Shown: piece after piece, positions 7,713-16,225 of the stretch
Position numbering within the stretch: position 1 is the stretch's first letter
Layout of the letters: each line of letters opens with the position of its first letter
Assembly: GCF_036077095.1 (NCBI RefSeq)
Contig: NZ_CP107960.1
Span: forward strand, 1,116,001 to 1,180,000
DNA length: 64,000 bases
DNA from: Streptomyces sp. NBC_00376
GTDB taxonomy: Bacteria > Actinomycetota > Actinomycetes > Streptomycetales > Streptomycetaceae
Reading direction: 5' to 3'
Position numbers and translations under genes: made by a program
Notes under the pieces: model-generated
What the model saw: only the letters and a program-made list of their open reading frames with translations
Database searches by the model: none
Told to the model about the DNA's origin: nothing

Positions 7713-10700
7713 ATGAGTCATCGTCCCTCGTACAGCTGCCCGTTACGGGGTCACCGGTTCCCGTCGCCGCTCGTCGTCCTCACCACTCTCCTGGCGTTGG
7801 TCGTCGGTCTGCTCCTGGCCACGCCGCCCCGGGCCCACGCGGCGCCCTTCCGGGTACTGGTCTACTCCGAGGTCACCAACTTCCGGCACGACTCGATTCC
7901 GGCCGGAATCGATGCGATCAAGAAGCTCGGCGCCGAGAACGGTTTCGAGGTCGAGGCGACCGACGACTCCGCCGTCTTCAATGACACCGATCTGGCCCGC
8001 TTCCAAGCCGTCGTGTTCAACAACACCAACTCCACACCGGAGAAAGGTGACTTGCTGAACACCGCCGAGCGGACGGCCCTGCAGAAGTACATTCGCGCGG
8101 GGGGCGGCTGGGTCGGTCTGCACGCCGCGTCCGCGAGCGAGCGCGACTGGGGCTGGTACGAGGGTCTTGTCGGGGCGATCTTCGACCAGCACCCCGCCGT
8201 ACAGACCGGCCGAGTCAAGGTTCTCGACCACGCCCACCCGTCCACCAAGGGCCTTCCGGATCTCTGGGAGCGTACGGAGGAGTGGTACAACTGGCGCACC
8301 AATCCGACCTCCAAGGTCCACACCCTCGCGCAGATCAAGGTCCGCGACGGCGTCACGGGACTCGACGAGGGGGTGGACCATCCGTGGTCCTGGTGCCAGA
8401 ACTACGACGGCGGCCGCTCCTGGTTCACCGCCGGCGGACACGCGTCCTCGGCGTTCCAGGAGGAGGGCTTCGTCCAGCACCTGCTCGGCGGCATCGAGTG
8501 GGCCGCGGGCGCGAAACCCGGTGACTGCACGGCGACGCGGACCGGTTCGTTCCAGCGGACCGCGCTGGCGACCAGTGATCTCGCCGATCCGTTCGAGCTC
8601 GCCGTCGCCCCCGACCGGCGGGTGTTCTTCGCCCAGCGCACCGGAAAGCTGAAGGTCATCGACCAGACGACGATGAAGGTGTCGACCGCGCTGGACCTGG
8701 CCTACACACCGGAGATGACCAGTCAGTCCGACGGACTGCTCGGTCTCGCCCTCGATCCGGGCTTCGCCACGAACAACTGGCTCTATCTGCTGCATTCCGA
8801 CAAGACCGAGAAACGGCTGAACCTCTCCCGGTTCACCGTCACCGGCAATTCGGTCGATCCCGCTTCGGAGAAGCGGCTGTTGACCATTCCGACCTGGCGG
8901 GGCGAGGGACGGGCCAATTCCCACATGGCCGGCTCACTCGCCTTCGACAAGGCCGGCAACCTGTTTGCGGCGACCGGTGACAACACCGATCCGTTCGCCT
9001 CGGACGGCTTCAACCCGATCGACGAGAGCCCCGGCCGCCGCGCCTGGGACGCGCAGGGCACCGCGGGCAACACGAACGATCTGCGCGGCAAGATTCTGCG
9101 CATCACGCCGAAGGACGACGGCACCTACACCGTGCCCGAGGGGAATCTCTTCGCACCCGGGACGGAGAAGACACGCCCGGAGGTCTACGCGATGGGGATG
9201 CGCAATCCCTTCCGGATCACCACCGATCCGCTGAGCGGTGCGCTGCTGGTCGCCGACTACGGTCCGGACGCCAAGGCGGCGGTCGCCGACCGCGGGCCCG
9301 AGGGCACGGTCGAGTACACCCGCATCACGCGGGCGGGAAACTTCGGCTGGCCGTACTGCATCGGTGACAACACCCCCTTCAACGACTACGACTTCGCGGC
9401 GAAGAAGTCCGGCCCGAAGTTCGACTGTGCGGCGCTCGTCAATGACTCGCCCAACAACACCGGGCTGCGGGAGCTGCCGCCCGCCCGGCCCGCCACCGTC
9501 TGGTACGCCTACTCGGCCTCCGCCGAGTTCCCTGAGCTCGGCACCGGAGGCGGCGGTCCGATGAGCGGTCCCGTCTACGACTACGACCCGGACAACACCT
9601 ATCGCACCAAGTTCCCCGAGTACTTCGAAGGGAAGTGGATCAATTACGAGCTGACCCGGAAGTGGTTCAAGACGTTCTCCTTCCAGCAGAAGGACCAGAC
9701 GTTCGACGATCCGCGGTTCGCTCCCGTCAAGGCCGGTGACCTCCAGTCCGTCAACGGCATCTTCCAGGACATGCAGTGGAACCAGCCCTTCGATGCCGAC
9801 TTCGGTCCCGACGGGGCGCTGTACGTCATCGACTTCGGGCTCGGCAGCGGTACGGGGCGCGGTGGCAGCAACGAAGGTGCGGGCATCTACCGGATCGACT
9901 ACGTCGGCGACGGACGGCTGCCGGACGCGAAGATCACCGCGGACCGGGACAACGGAACCGCACCGCTGAGCGTCGCCTTCTCCAGTTCCGGATCCGGACT
10001 TCCCGGCGACCGACCCGTGTCGTACGCCTGGGACTTCGACGGGAACGGCACCACCGACTCGACCGAAGCGAACCCCTCGTACACCTACCGAACGAAGGGA
10101 CTGTTCACCGCGCGGCTCACGGTCACCGGGCCCGGTGGGCTGACCGGGCAGGCCGTGCAGGACATCACCGTCGGCAACACCCGTCCGGAGGTGACCATCA
10201 AACAGCCGCCGGACGGCGGGATGTTCAGCTTCGGTGACACCATTCCGTTCACCGTCAAGGTCAAGGACAAGGAGGACGGGAGCGGCGCGCCGGTCGACTG
10301 CTCGCGGGTGGTGGTGCAGTCGCAGCTCGGGCACGACACCCATCTGCATCCCCTCGACAACTACACCGGCTGCGCGGGGGAGATCGTCACGGACGCCGGG
10401 GACAGTCATGGCCCCGGGCAGAACCTGTACTACGGCATCTCCGCCCGGTACGAGGACAAGGGCGCCCCGGGCGCACCCCCGCTCACCGGTTCCGCCTCGC
10501 TCACCCTGCGTACCTCCTTCCGCGAGGCCGAGCACTTCACGGCTACCGGTGGAGCGCACGGCGGTGCGGTGACCGCGAGCAGGGCCGACGCCTCCGGCGG
10601 GAAGCGGCTGACCGAGATCGAGGACGGGGACTGGATCGCCTTCGACCCGGTGAACCTGAAGCACGTCGGGTCGGTGACCGTCGGCGCGGCGTCCGGCGGG

Positions 10701-11195
10701 ATCGGCGGCAGTGTCGAGTTCCGGGCCGGATCGCCCACCGGCCCACTGCTGGGCGAGGTGTCCGTCCCGAACACCGGCGGCTGGGGCAATCTCGTCTCGC
10801 CGACGACGGCGCTGACGGATCCCGGCGGCACCGTGAAGCTGTACGCGGTGTTCAGCAACCCTGAGTGGAGCGGCGAGAAGGCCGATCTGTTCGCCGTCGA
10901 CTGGCTGCGCTTCAACGGCCGTGGGGTCGAGAAGCCATCGGGTACGAAGGTGGCGGTGACCGCGAGCGCGACGGCCGGCGCCGCACCGCTCTCCGTGACG
11001 CTGAGCAGTGCCGTCCAGCCGGGCGCCGGGCGCACGATCGCCTCGTACCACTGGGACTTCGGCGACGGGGTCACGGCGGACGGGGCGACAGCCACGCACA
11101 CCTTCGGACGCAAGGGCGCGTACACCGCGCATCTGACGGTCACCGACGACAAGGGCGACACGACCACCGGTTCCGTACGCATCGACGTGAGTTGA
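7713..11195 (+). CDS. Secreted ThuA / PQQ-type sugar dehydrogenase-like / PKD / CBM6 protein
   Basis: The 1,160-residue protein has a signal peptide (hydrophobic VVLTTLLALVVGLLL, cleavage after AHA near 44). Domains in order are: ThuA-like, about 45-270 (FRVLVYSEVTNFRH, GGGWVGLHAAS, HPWSW); a glucose/sorbosone dehydrogenase-like beta-propeller, about 280-750 (DGLLGLALDPGF, ARGKILRI-type repeats, YAMGMRNPFR); PKD, about 745-830 (VSYAWDFDGNGT); a linking Ig-like segment; a CBM6-like module, about 935-1070 (FREAEHFTATGG, EIEDGDWIAF, VDWLRF); and a last PKD (SYHWDFGDG). It probably oxidises or binds extracellular sugars. ThuA-like domains are linked to trehalose and other ketosugar use. It lies under a LacI operator and is followed 15 bases on by an isomerase-like gene. 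Confidence 0.9.
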   Translation: MSHRPSYSCPLRGHRFPSPLVVLTTLLALVVGLLLATPPRAHAAPFRVLVYSEVTNFRHDSIPAGIDAIKKLGAENGFEVEATDDSAVFNDTDLARFQAVVFNNTNSTPEKGDLLNTAERTALQKYIRAGGGWVGLHAASASERDWGWYEGLVGAIFDQHPAVQTGRVKVLDHAHPSTKGLPDLWERTEEWYNWRTNPTSKVHTLAQIKVRDGVTGLDEGVDHPWSWCQNYDGGRSWFTAGGHASSAFQEEGFVQHLLGGIEWAAGAKPGDCTATRTGSFQRTALATSDLADPFELAVAPDRRVFFAQRTGKLKVIDQTTMKVSTALDLAYTPEMTSQSDGLLGLALDPGFATNNWLYLLHSDKTEKRLNLSRFTVTGNSVDPASEKRLLTIPTWRGEGRANSHMAGSLAFDKAGNLFAATGDNTDPFASDGFNPIDESPGRRAWDAQGTAGNTNDLRGKILRITPKDDGTYTVPEGNLFAPGTEKTRPEVYAMGMRNPFRITTDPLSGALLVADYGPDAKAAVADRGPEGTVEYTRITRAGNFGWPYCIGDNTPFNDYDFAAKKSGPKFDCAALVNDSPNNTGLRELPPARPATVWYAYSASAEFPELGTGGGGPMSGPVYDYDPDNTYRTKFPEYFEGKWINYELTRKWFKTFSFQQKDQTFDDPRFAPVKAGDLQSVNGIFQDMQWNQPFDADFGPDGALYVIDFGLGSGTGRGGSNEGAGIYRIDYVGDGRLPDAKITADRDNGTAPLSVAFSSSGSGLPGDRPVSYAWDFDGNGTTDSTEANPSYTYRTKGLFTARLTVTGPGGLTGQAVQDITVGNTRPEVTIKQPPDGGMFSFGDTIPFTVKVKDKEDGSGAPVDCSRVVVQSQLGHDTHLHPLDNYTGCAGEIVTDAGDSHGPGQNLYYGISARYEDKGAPGAPPLTGSASLTLRTSFREAEHFTATGGAHGGAVTASRADASGGKRLTEIEDGDWIAFDPVNLKHVGSVTVGAASGGIGGSVEFRAGSPTGPLLGEVSVPNTGGWGNLVSPTTALTDPGGTVKLYAVFSNPEWSGEKADLFAVDWLRFNGRGVEKPSGTKVAVTASATAGAAPLSVTLSSAVQPGAGRTIASYHWDFGDGVTADGATATHTFGRKGAYTAHLTVTDDKGDTTTGSVRIDVS

Positions 11196-11210
11196 GAGGG
11201 GAGACCCCGC

Positions 11211-12062
11211 ATGTACCGCACGCGACGCTCCTTCCTGGGCACGGCGGTGGGTGCCGCCGCAGCCGCCGGGCTCGGCACCACCCCCGCCTCCGCCGGGTCC
11301 CGTCGTCGGCACATCCCGCCGTCCGGGATCGGCATGCACCTCTACACCATGCGTACGCCACTGGCGACCGACTTCCGGGGCACCCTGGAGCGGCTGGCCT
11401 CGATCGGCTACGCCACGGTCGGGGTGAGCGGCCGGCACGGGCACAGCGTGGCAGACATCCGGCGGATGCTCGACGGGACCGGGCTGCGGGCCGTCCTCGA
11501 ACACGTCGGATACGACATCGTGAAGGGGGCCGGTCTTCCGCAGGCGCTGGAGGACATCCATACGCTGGGCGGCAAGTGGATCGTCGTGCCCAGCCTGCCC
11601 GGTTCGCTGCACAGCCCGGCCGGATACCGGGAAGTGGCCAGGGAGTTCAACCGGGCAGGACTCGCCGCGCGCGAGTCCGGGCTGAAGCTGCTCTACCACA
11701 ATCACGGCACGGACCATCAGGTGGTCGACGGCGTCGGTCTGTACGACATCCTGCTCGCCGAGACCGACCCGGAGCTGGTGGGTTTCGAGCTGGATCTGTA
11801 CTGGGCGGCCAAGGGTGGCGCCTCGGCGCCGGGTGAGCTCTTCGTGCGGCATCCGCACCGCTTCCCCGCCCTGCATGTGAAGGACATGGCGCCGAACGGG
11901 GACTTCGCGGATGTCGGTTCGGGGGTGCTGGACTTCCCGGCGATGTTCGACACGGCCCGGCGGGGCGGGGTGAAGCAGTGGCTGGTGGAGCACGACGCGC
12001 CGGCTGATCCGTTCGCTTCGGCGCTCGCGAGCTACACGTATCTGTCCCGGCTGCGGTACTGA
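11211..12062 (+). CDS. Tat-exported sugar phosphate isomerase/epimerase-like protein
   Basis: The 283-residue protein starts MYRTRRSFLGTAVG, a twin-arginine signal (RRSFLG), followed by an alanine-rich hydrophobic stretch. The mature part is an AP-endonuclease-2-like TIM barrel of the sugar isomerase/epimerase type. It shows IGMHLYTMRTPL, LLYHNHGTDH (metal-binding histidine), VGFELDLYW (acidic ligand), PALHVKDMA and a terminal WLVEHD. Export of this fold is common in genes linked to ThuA and oxidoreductase proteins that process glycosides outside the cell. The ATG at 11211 follows GAGAGGGGAGA, 15 bases after the preceding stop, so the two genes form an operon. Confidence 0.9.
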   Translation: MYRTRRSFLGTAVGAAAAAGLGTTPASAGSRRRHIPPSGIGMHLYTMRTPLATDFRGTLERLASIGYATVGVSGRHGHSVADIRRMLDGTGLRAVLEHVGYDIVKGAGLPQALEDIHTLGGKWIVVPSLPGSLHSPAGYREVAREFNRAGLAARESGLKLLYHNHGTDHQVVDGVGLYDILLAETDPELVGFELDLYWAAKGGASAPGELFVRHPHRFPALHVKDMAPNGDFADVGSGVLDFPAMFDTARRGGVKQWLVEHDAPADPFASALASYTYLSRLRY

Positions 12063-12076
12063 GCGGTCGGGAACAC

Positions 12077-12123
12077 GTGACGCCCCCGTCCCCCGCGCAC
12101 CGCGCGGGGGACGGGGGCGTCAC
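12077..12123. terminator. Bidirectional terminator, 22-bp perfect stem
   Basis: A perfect inverted repeat of 22 bp with a 3-base loop (ACC) fills the gap between the convergent isomerase-like and ABC ATPase genes. It begins GTGACGCCCCCGTCCC and mirrors itself exactly. It should end transcription from both sides. Confidence 0.9.
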
Positions 12124-12131
12124 GCAGTGCG

Positions 12132-12989
12132 TCAGTCGTGTGCGGAGGCCGCCCCCAGCAGATCGCGGACGCGGGCCGCCGCGTCGCGGAACTCCGGGCG
12201 GCCCAGCGTTTCGCCGTACTCCCGTTCCGCGCCCAGCCCCACCTCGATGATCTCCGAGATCGTGCCGGGGCGCGGGCTCATCACGACCACCCGGTCGGCC
12301 AGGTAGACGGCCTCCGAGATGGAGTGCGTGACCAGCAGGACGGTGGTGCGGGTCTCCCGCCAGATGCGGTTCAGCTCCATGTTCAGCTGCTCTCGGGTGA
12401 GCGCGTCGAGGGCGCCGAACGGCTCGTCCATCAGGAGCACCGGGGGTTCGTGCAGCAGTGCCCGGCACAGTGCCACCCGCTGCTGCATTCCGCCGGAGAG
12501 CTCGTGCGGATACGCGTCCTCGAAACCGCCCAGGCCCGTCATCCGGATCAGCTCGTCCACCCGGTCGCGCGCCTGCGCCGGGGGCATCTTCCGGATCTCG
12601 GCCTGGAGCAGGATGTTCCGGCGCGCCGAGCGCCACTCCAGGAGGGCGGCGCGCTGGAACACGTAACCGATGTCGTGCCGCACCCCGTGGACCTGTTCGC
12701 CACCGAGCCGGACCTCGCCCGAGGACGGTTTCAGCAGTCCGGCGACCAGCTTGAGCAGGGTCGACTTGCCGCACCCGGAGGGCCCGACGATGGCCACGAA
12801 CTCGCCGGGCGCCACGTCCAGCGACACTCCGCGCAATGCGGTGACGTCACGTTTCCTGCTGCGGAACCGGACCGCCACGTCGGACAGGGCGACCGCCGGT
12901 GAGGCGGCGGGGGCCGGCGTCCCGACTTTCGTCGCGGCGTCGGGGGCCGGTGCTCCGGCTTTCGTCGCGTACTGCTCGGGCATCGTCAT
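12132..12989 (-). CDS. ABC transporter ATP-binding protein (nitrate/sulfonate/taurine type)
   Basis: The 285-residue ATPase has Walker A GPSGCGKST, Q-loop VFQRAALLEW, signature LSGGMQQR, Walker B VLLMDEPFGALD and switch VTHSISEA. The A-loop and the LLEWRSARRN segment match the SsuB/TauB/NrtD group, which energises NMT1-type importers at the membrane. An N-terminal extension of about 35 residues contains a near-repeat of a T-K-x-G-x-PAP unit and is probably unstructured. The ATG overlaps the stop of the binding-protein gene by four bases (ATGA), so translation is coupled. It is the last gene of a permease, binding-protein, ATPase operon. Confidence 0.93.
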   Translation of the reverse strand: MTMPEQYATKAGAPAPDAATKVGTPAPAASPAVALSDVAVRFRSRKRDVTALRGVSLDVAPGEFVAIVGPSGCGKSTLLKLVAGLLKPSSGEVRLGGEQVHGVRHDIGYVFQRAALLEWRSARRNILLQAEIRKMPPAQARDRVDELIRMTGLGGFEDAYPHELSGGMQQRVALCRALLHEPPVLLMDEPFGALDALTREQLNMELNRIWRETRTTVLLVTHSISEAVYLADRVVVMSPRPGTISEIIEVGLGAEREYGETLGRPEFRDAAARVRDLLGAASAHD

Positions 12990-14002
12990 CCCTTCAGCGC
13001 CGTCCTCTCGTCCCAGTACTCCGCGACGGCCTTCGGCTTGCTCACCATGCCGGCCTCGGCGAAGACATCGATGGTCTGCTGCCAGTCCGCCTCGTTGTTC
13101 ACCCCGGGTGCCTTCCCCTCGGTCGACGGGGTGTGCAGCAGGGTGAGCGTCGTTGCGAACTGTTCGGCCAGGACCGTCTTCGGCGGCAGTTGCTCCGAGG
13201 CCCCGTCCATCGCCGCGACCGCGGGCCCGGGGGCCTTCGCGGCGGCCGCCCAGGACTCGCTGACGGCCTTCACCATGCGCCCGGCGAGTTCGGACCTGGA
13301 CGCGAGGATCTTCTGGCCGGCGAGCAGCCCGTTGGAGTAGAAGTTCAGCCCGTTCTCGGAGAACCGCAGATAGGAGACCTGTTTCCCGGCCTTGTCCTGC
13401 ATGGTGGGGCCCTGGTCGCTGGCGTAGCCGAGCAGTCCGTCGGTCTTTCCGGAGATGACTGCGGCGATCTTGCCCGCCGGGTCGGTGTTCTGGACCCGGA
13501 CGTCGGACTCGCCGAGGCCGTTCTTCTTCAGGAAGATCGGGAAGGTCTTGGAGAGCGCGTCACCGGCGGTCCCTGCGATGGTCTTCCCCTTGAGGCCGGC
13601 CGGGGAGCTGATCCCTTCGGCGTCGAAGGACTGCACCGATGCCGGGGTGGTCTGGAGGAAGACCCCGAGGCTCTTCACCTGGACGCCCTGGTCCACACCG
13701 GCGAGCAGCGCGGGCGTGTCGGCCCAGCCGAAGTCTGTCTGCCCCGCGGCGGTGGCCTGCACCGTCTTCTGCGAGCCCTGGCCCGCTTGGATGTTCAGAT
13801 CGATGCCGTGCTTCTCGAAGATCTTCTGTTGCCTGCCGTAGTAGAACGGCGCGTGTTCGCCGTACGGGTACCAGTTGAGGGTCAGCGTGACCTCGTCCAG
13901 CTTCTTGCCCGATTCGCTGGTGGTGGACGCGTCGTTGCCACCGCAGGCCGTGGCCGCCAGGACGAGGGGGACGACACCGATCAGGAGTCTGCGCGCATGC
14001 AT
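12986..14002 (-). CDS. NMT1/SsuA-like ABC substrate-binding lipoprotein
   Basis: The 338-residue protein starts at ATG 14002 (MHARRLLIGVVPLVLAATAC). It has a lipoprotein signal with the cysteine at about 20 in an AATAC context, slightly off the usual L-x-x-C pattern. The mature part begins with VTLTLNWYPYGEHAPFYYGRQ and continues DLNIQAGQGSQKTVQATAAGQTDFG (split by a few residues), typical of NMT1/THI5-like proteins that bind sulfonates, nitrate, pyrimidines or aromatic acids. The ligand cannot be read from sequence. An upstream in-frame start exists but would put the signal peptide internally. The operator between the operon and the LacI gene suggests control by a sugar-like effector. Confidence 0.9.
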   Translation of the reverse strand: MHARRLLIGVVPLVLAATACGGNDASTTSESGKKLDEVTLTLNWYPYGEHAPFYYGRQQKIFEKHGIDLNIQAGQGSQKTVQATAAGQTDFGWADTPALLAGVDQGVQVKSLGVFLQTTPASVQSFDAEGISSPAGLKGKTIAGTAGDALSKTFPIFLKKNGLGESDVRVQNTDPAGKIAAVISGKTDGLLGYASDQGPTMQDKAGKQVSYLRFSENGLNFYSNGLLAGQKILASRSELAGRMVKAVSESWAAAAKAPGPAVAAMDGASEQLPPKTVLAEQFATTLTLLHTPSTEGKAPGVNNEADWQQTIDVFAEAGMVSKPKAVAEYWDERTALKG

Positions 14003-14040
14003 GGGCTGGCCCTTCTCGCGACGAAGTCGGTACGGCGGAG

Positions 14041-14904
14041 TCAGTACGTGGTGGTGGCGGAGGTGTCCCGGCGGCTGGCGTGCCACGGGAGCAGCAGCGT
14101 TTCGGCGATCTCCACGGCTACGAAGAGGGCGACCCCGATGAGGGACATCACGAGCAGTCCGGCGAAGAGCATCGGGGTGTCCAGGTTGCCGTTGGCCTGG
14201 AGGATCACATAACCCAGGCCTTCGTTGGCGCCGACGAACTCACCGACGACCGCGCCGGTGACGGCCAGGGTGACCGCGACCTTGAGGCCGGAGAACAGGT
14301 GCGGGAGCGAGGCCGGGAAGCGGATCTTGAGGAAGGTCTGCCAGGGCCTGGCACCCATCGTCGCCGACAGCTGGAGCATCTCCGGGTCGACCGCCTTGAG
14401 ACCGGTGACCATGGAGATCACCACGGGGAAGAAGGCGATGAGCACGGCGATGAGGATCTTCGGTCCGATCCCGAAGCCGAGCCAGACGACGAACAGCGGT
14501 GCGATCGCGATCTTCGGCACGACCTGGGCGAACAGCAGAACTGGGTAGAGGGTGCGCTCGACGGTCGAGGAGTACACCATGACCACCGCGGCCAGGACGC
14601 CGACTGCCACGGCGATCAGGAATCCGAGGAGTGTCTCGTACGTGGTCACCCAGGTGTGCTGCCAGAGGTAGTCGGCCTTGCCGGTCAGGACGTCGAGGGT
14701 CGCGCCGGGGGAAGGTACGAGATAGGGCTTCACCAGCTCAGCCGCGGAGATCACCCACCAAACGGCGAAACAGGCGAGCAGCAGGGCTACGGGGCGCCAG
14801 CTCTGCTCGGCCGCCCGCGCGAACCGCTCCCCCACCGAGGGTCCGGCCCGCCGGACAACTCCCGTCGTCTCGGGTGGACTTTTGGTCAACGCGCTCTGGC
14901 TCAC
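14041..14904 (-). CDS. ABC transporter permease (SsuC/TauC type)
   Basis: The 287-residue protein has a cytoplasmic N-terminus, a first membrane segment around LLLACFAVWWVI, and about five further segments. The EAA loop reads around GARPWQTFLKIRFPASLPHLFSG, which contacts the ATPase. This is the binding-protein-dependent permease family of nitrate/sulfonate importers. It is the first gene of its operon, 71 bases from the LacI operator at 14976, and is followed 38 bases later by the binding-protein gene. One permease gene implies a homodimeric channel. Confidence 0.93.
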   Translation of the reverse strand: MSQSALTKSPPETTGVVRRAGPSVGERFARAAEQSWRPVALLLACFAVWWVISAAELVKPYLVPSPGATLDVLTGKADYLWQHTWVTTYETLLGFLIAVAVGVLAAVVMVYSSTVERTLYPVLLFAQVVPKIAIAPLFVVWLGFGIGPKILIAVLIAFFPVVISMVTGLKAVDPEMLQLSATMGARPWQTFLKIRFPASLPHLFSGLKVAVTLAVTGAVVGEFVGANEGLGYVILQANGNLDTPMLFAGLLVMSLIGVALFVAVEIAETLLLPWHASRRDTSATTTY

Positions 14905-14974
14905 TGTGAACTCCCTGCACTTCGGGGGCAGTTGTGGAGAGCTGTGCGATCCTGCGGTGACGAGAAGGCGCTTT

Positions 14975-14990
14975 CAGAAAGCGCTTTCTG
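14975..14990. promoter_or_regulatory. LacI-family operator CAGAAAGCGCTTTCTG (copy 2)
   Basis: A perfect 16-bp palindrome lies in the 172-base gap between the divergent ABC permease and LacI genes. Its inner 14 bases are identical to the site at 7661-7674. A partial copy (AGGCGCTTTC) precedes it immediately at about 14966-14975, so it may be a double site. The position suits repression of the transporter operon and autoregulation. Confidence 0.85.
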
Positions 14991-15076
14991 ATAGGGTTTT
15001 CGCCACGCTAATGACTGCCTGCACGCACGGTCAATAGGTCGTCGGCAAGTTTCGGGGGCCTCCCACCACCGCGCCC

Positions 15077-16177
15077 TTGGGGGTCGAGTTGAATGAACAC
15101 GGAGCATCGCGCCGCCCGGGGCCGCACGACGGCCACCCCTCGACCGGGCATGTGACGCTCGACGCCGTGGCCCGGGAGGCCGGCGTCTCCCTCGCCACCG
15201 CCTCACGTGCGCTCAACGGCACGGCACGGGTGCGGGAGGATCTGCGCGAGCGGGTACAAGTGGCGGCCGGAAGACTCGGGTACATCCCCAACGCCCATGC
15301 CCAGGCGCTCGCCGGTTCCACCAACAACCGTACGGTGGGCCTGATCTGTCATGACGTCAGCGATCCCTACTTCGCCGCCGTGTCGAGCGGTGTGATGCGG
15401 GCCGCGGCCGAGCGGGACCTGCTGGTGATGCTGGCCTCCACCTTCCGGGAACCGGCCCGGGAGATCGCCTATGTGTCGATGCTCCGGGCCCAGCGCGCAC
15501 GGGCGATCCTGCTCATCGGCTCCGGCATCCAGGACCGGGCGTGGGAGCGGGCCCTGGACGCCGAGCTGGCGCCGTACGTCCGCCTCGGCGGGCGGGTGGC
15601 CGTGGTCAGTCGGCACCGCAGTCTGCGGGTGGACACCGTGCAGCCGGAGAACCGGGCGGGTGCGGCGGCCCTGGCCCGGACGCTGGCGGGGCTCGGGCAT
15701 CGCTCGTTCGCGGTGCTCACCGGGCCGCCCGAGCTCACCACGGTCTCCGACCGGCTCACGGGATTCCGGCAGGGGCTCGCGGAGGCGGGGATCGGCCTCG
15801 GCCGGGTCGTGGAGGGGACGTTCACCCGCGACGGCGGGTACGCGGCGGCCCGCCGGTTGCTGGCCTGCGGCGGGCCGCGGCCGACCTGTGTGTTCGCGGT
15901 CACCGATGTGATGGCGGTGGGTGCTCTCGCCGCGCTGAAGGAGGCGGGACTCCGCGTGCCGGAGGATGTCTCGCTGGCCGGGTTCGACGACATTCCGCTG
16001 GTGCGGGAGCTGTCACCAGCGCTCACCACGGTGGCGCTGCCGCTGACCGCGATGGGAGAGGACGTGATCGCGCTGGCCCTGCGGGAACGGACGGCGGGGC
16101 AGCGGGCCCGGGTGGTGCGGGTGGCGGGCGAGGTGGTGGTGCGGGCGAGCACGGCGACGCCGCCGGTCGGGGTGTGA
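15077..16177 (+). CDS. LacI-family transcriptional regulator
   Basis: The protein has up to 366 residues. The helix-turn-helix reads VTLDAVAREAGVSLATASRALNG-type sequence near 25-50, then the hinge helix (AQALAG) and the periplasmic-binding-protein-like effector domain with TVGLICHDVSDPYF and a closing LAGFDDIPLVRELSPALTTV. The start is uncertain: the longest frame opens at TTG 15077, TTG 15089 is also possible, and GTG 15152 would start just before the HTH. It lies next to an operator palindrome that recurs at 7661, so it probably represses the ThuA/dehydrogenase genes, the divergent ABC operon and itself until a sugar-like ligand binds. Confidence 0.92.
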   Translation: MGVELNEHGASRRPGPHDGHPSTGHVTLDAVAREAGVSLATASRALNGTARVREDLRERVQVAAGRLGYIPNAHAQALAGSTNNRTVGLICHDVSDPYFAAVSSGVMRAAAERDLLVMLASTFREPAREIAYVSMLRAQRARAILLIGSGIQDRAWERALDAELAPYVRLGGRVAVVSRHRSLRVDTVQPENRAGAAALARTLAGLGHRSFAVLTGPPELTTVSDRLTGFRQGLAEAGIGLGRVVEGTFTRDGGYAAARRLLACGGPRPTCVFAVTDVMAVGALAALKEAGLRVPEDVSLAGFDDIPLVRELSPALTTVALPLTAMGEDVIALALRERTAGQRARVVRVAGEVVVRASTATPPVGV

Positions 16178-16225
16178 CCGGCGGCGTCCCCGGGGACCGC
16201 CCGGTGGATCGGGGGCGTACGGGCC

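Noticed and set aside
8934..11993. Open minus-strand frame of over 1,000 codons
   Set aside because: It mirrors the ThuA/dehydrogenase and isomerase genes; long antisense frames are usual in high-GC DNA and the sequence is low-complexity Arg/Gly/Val.
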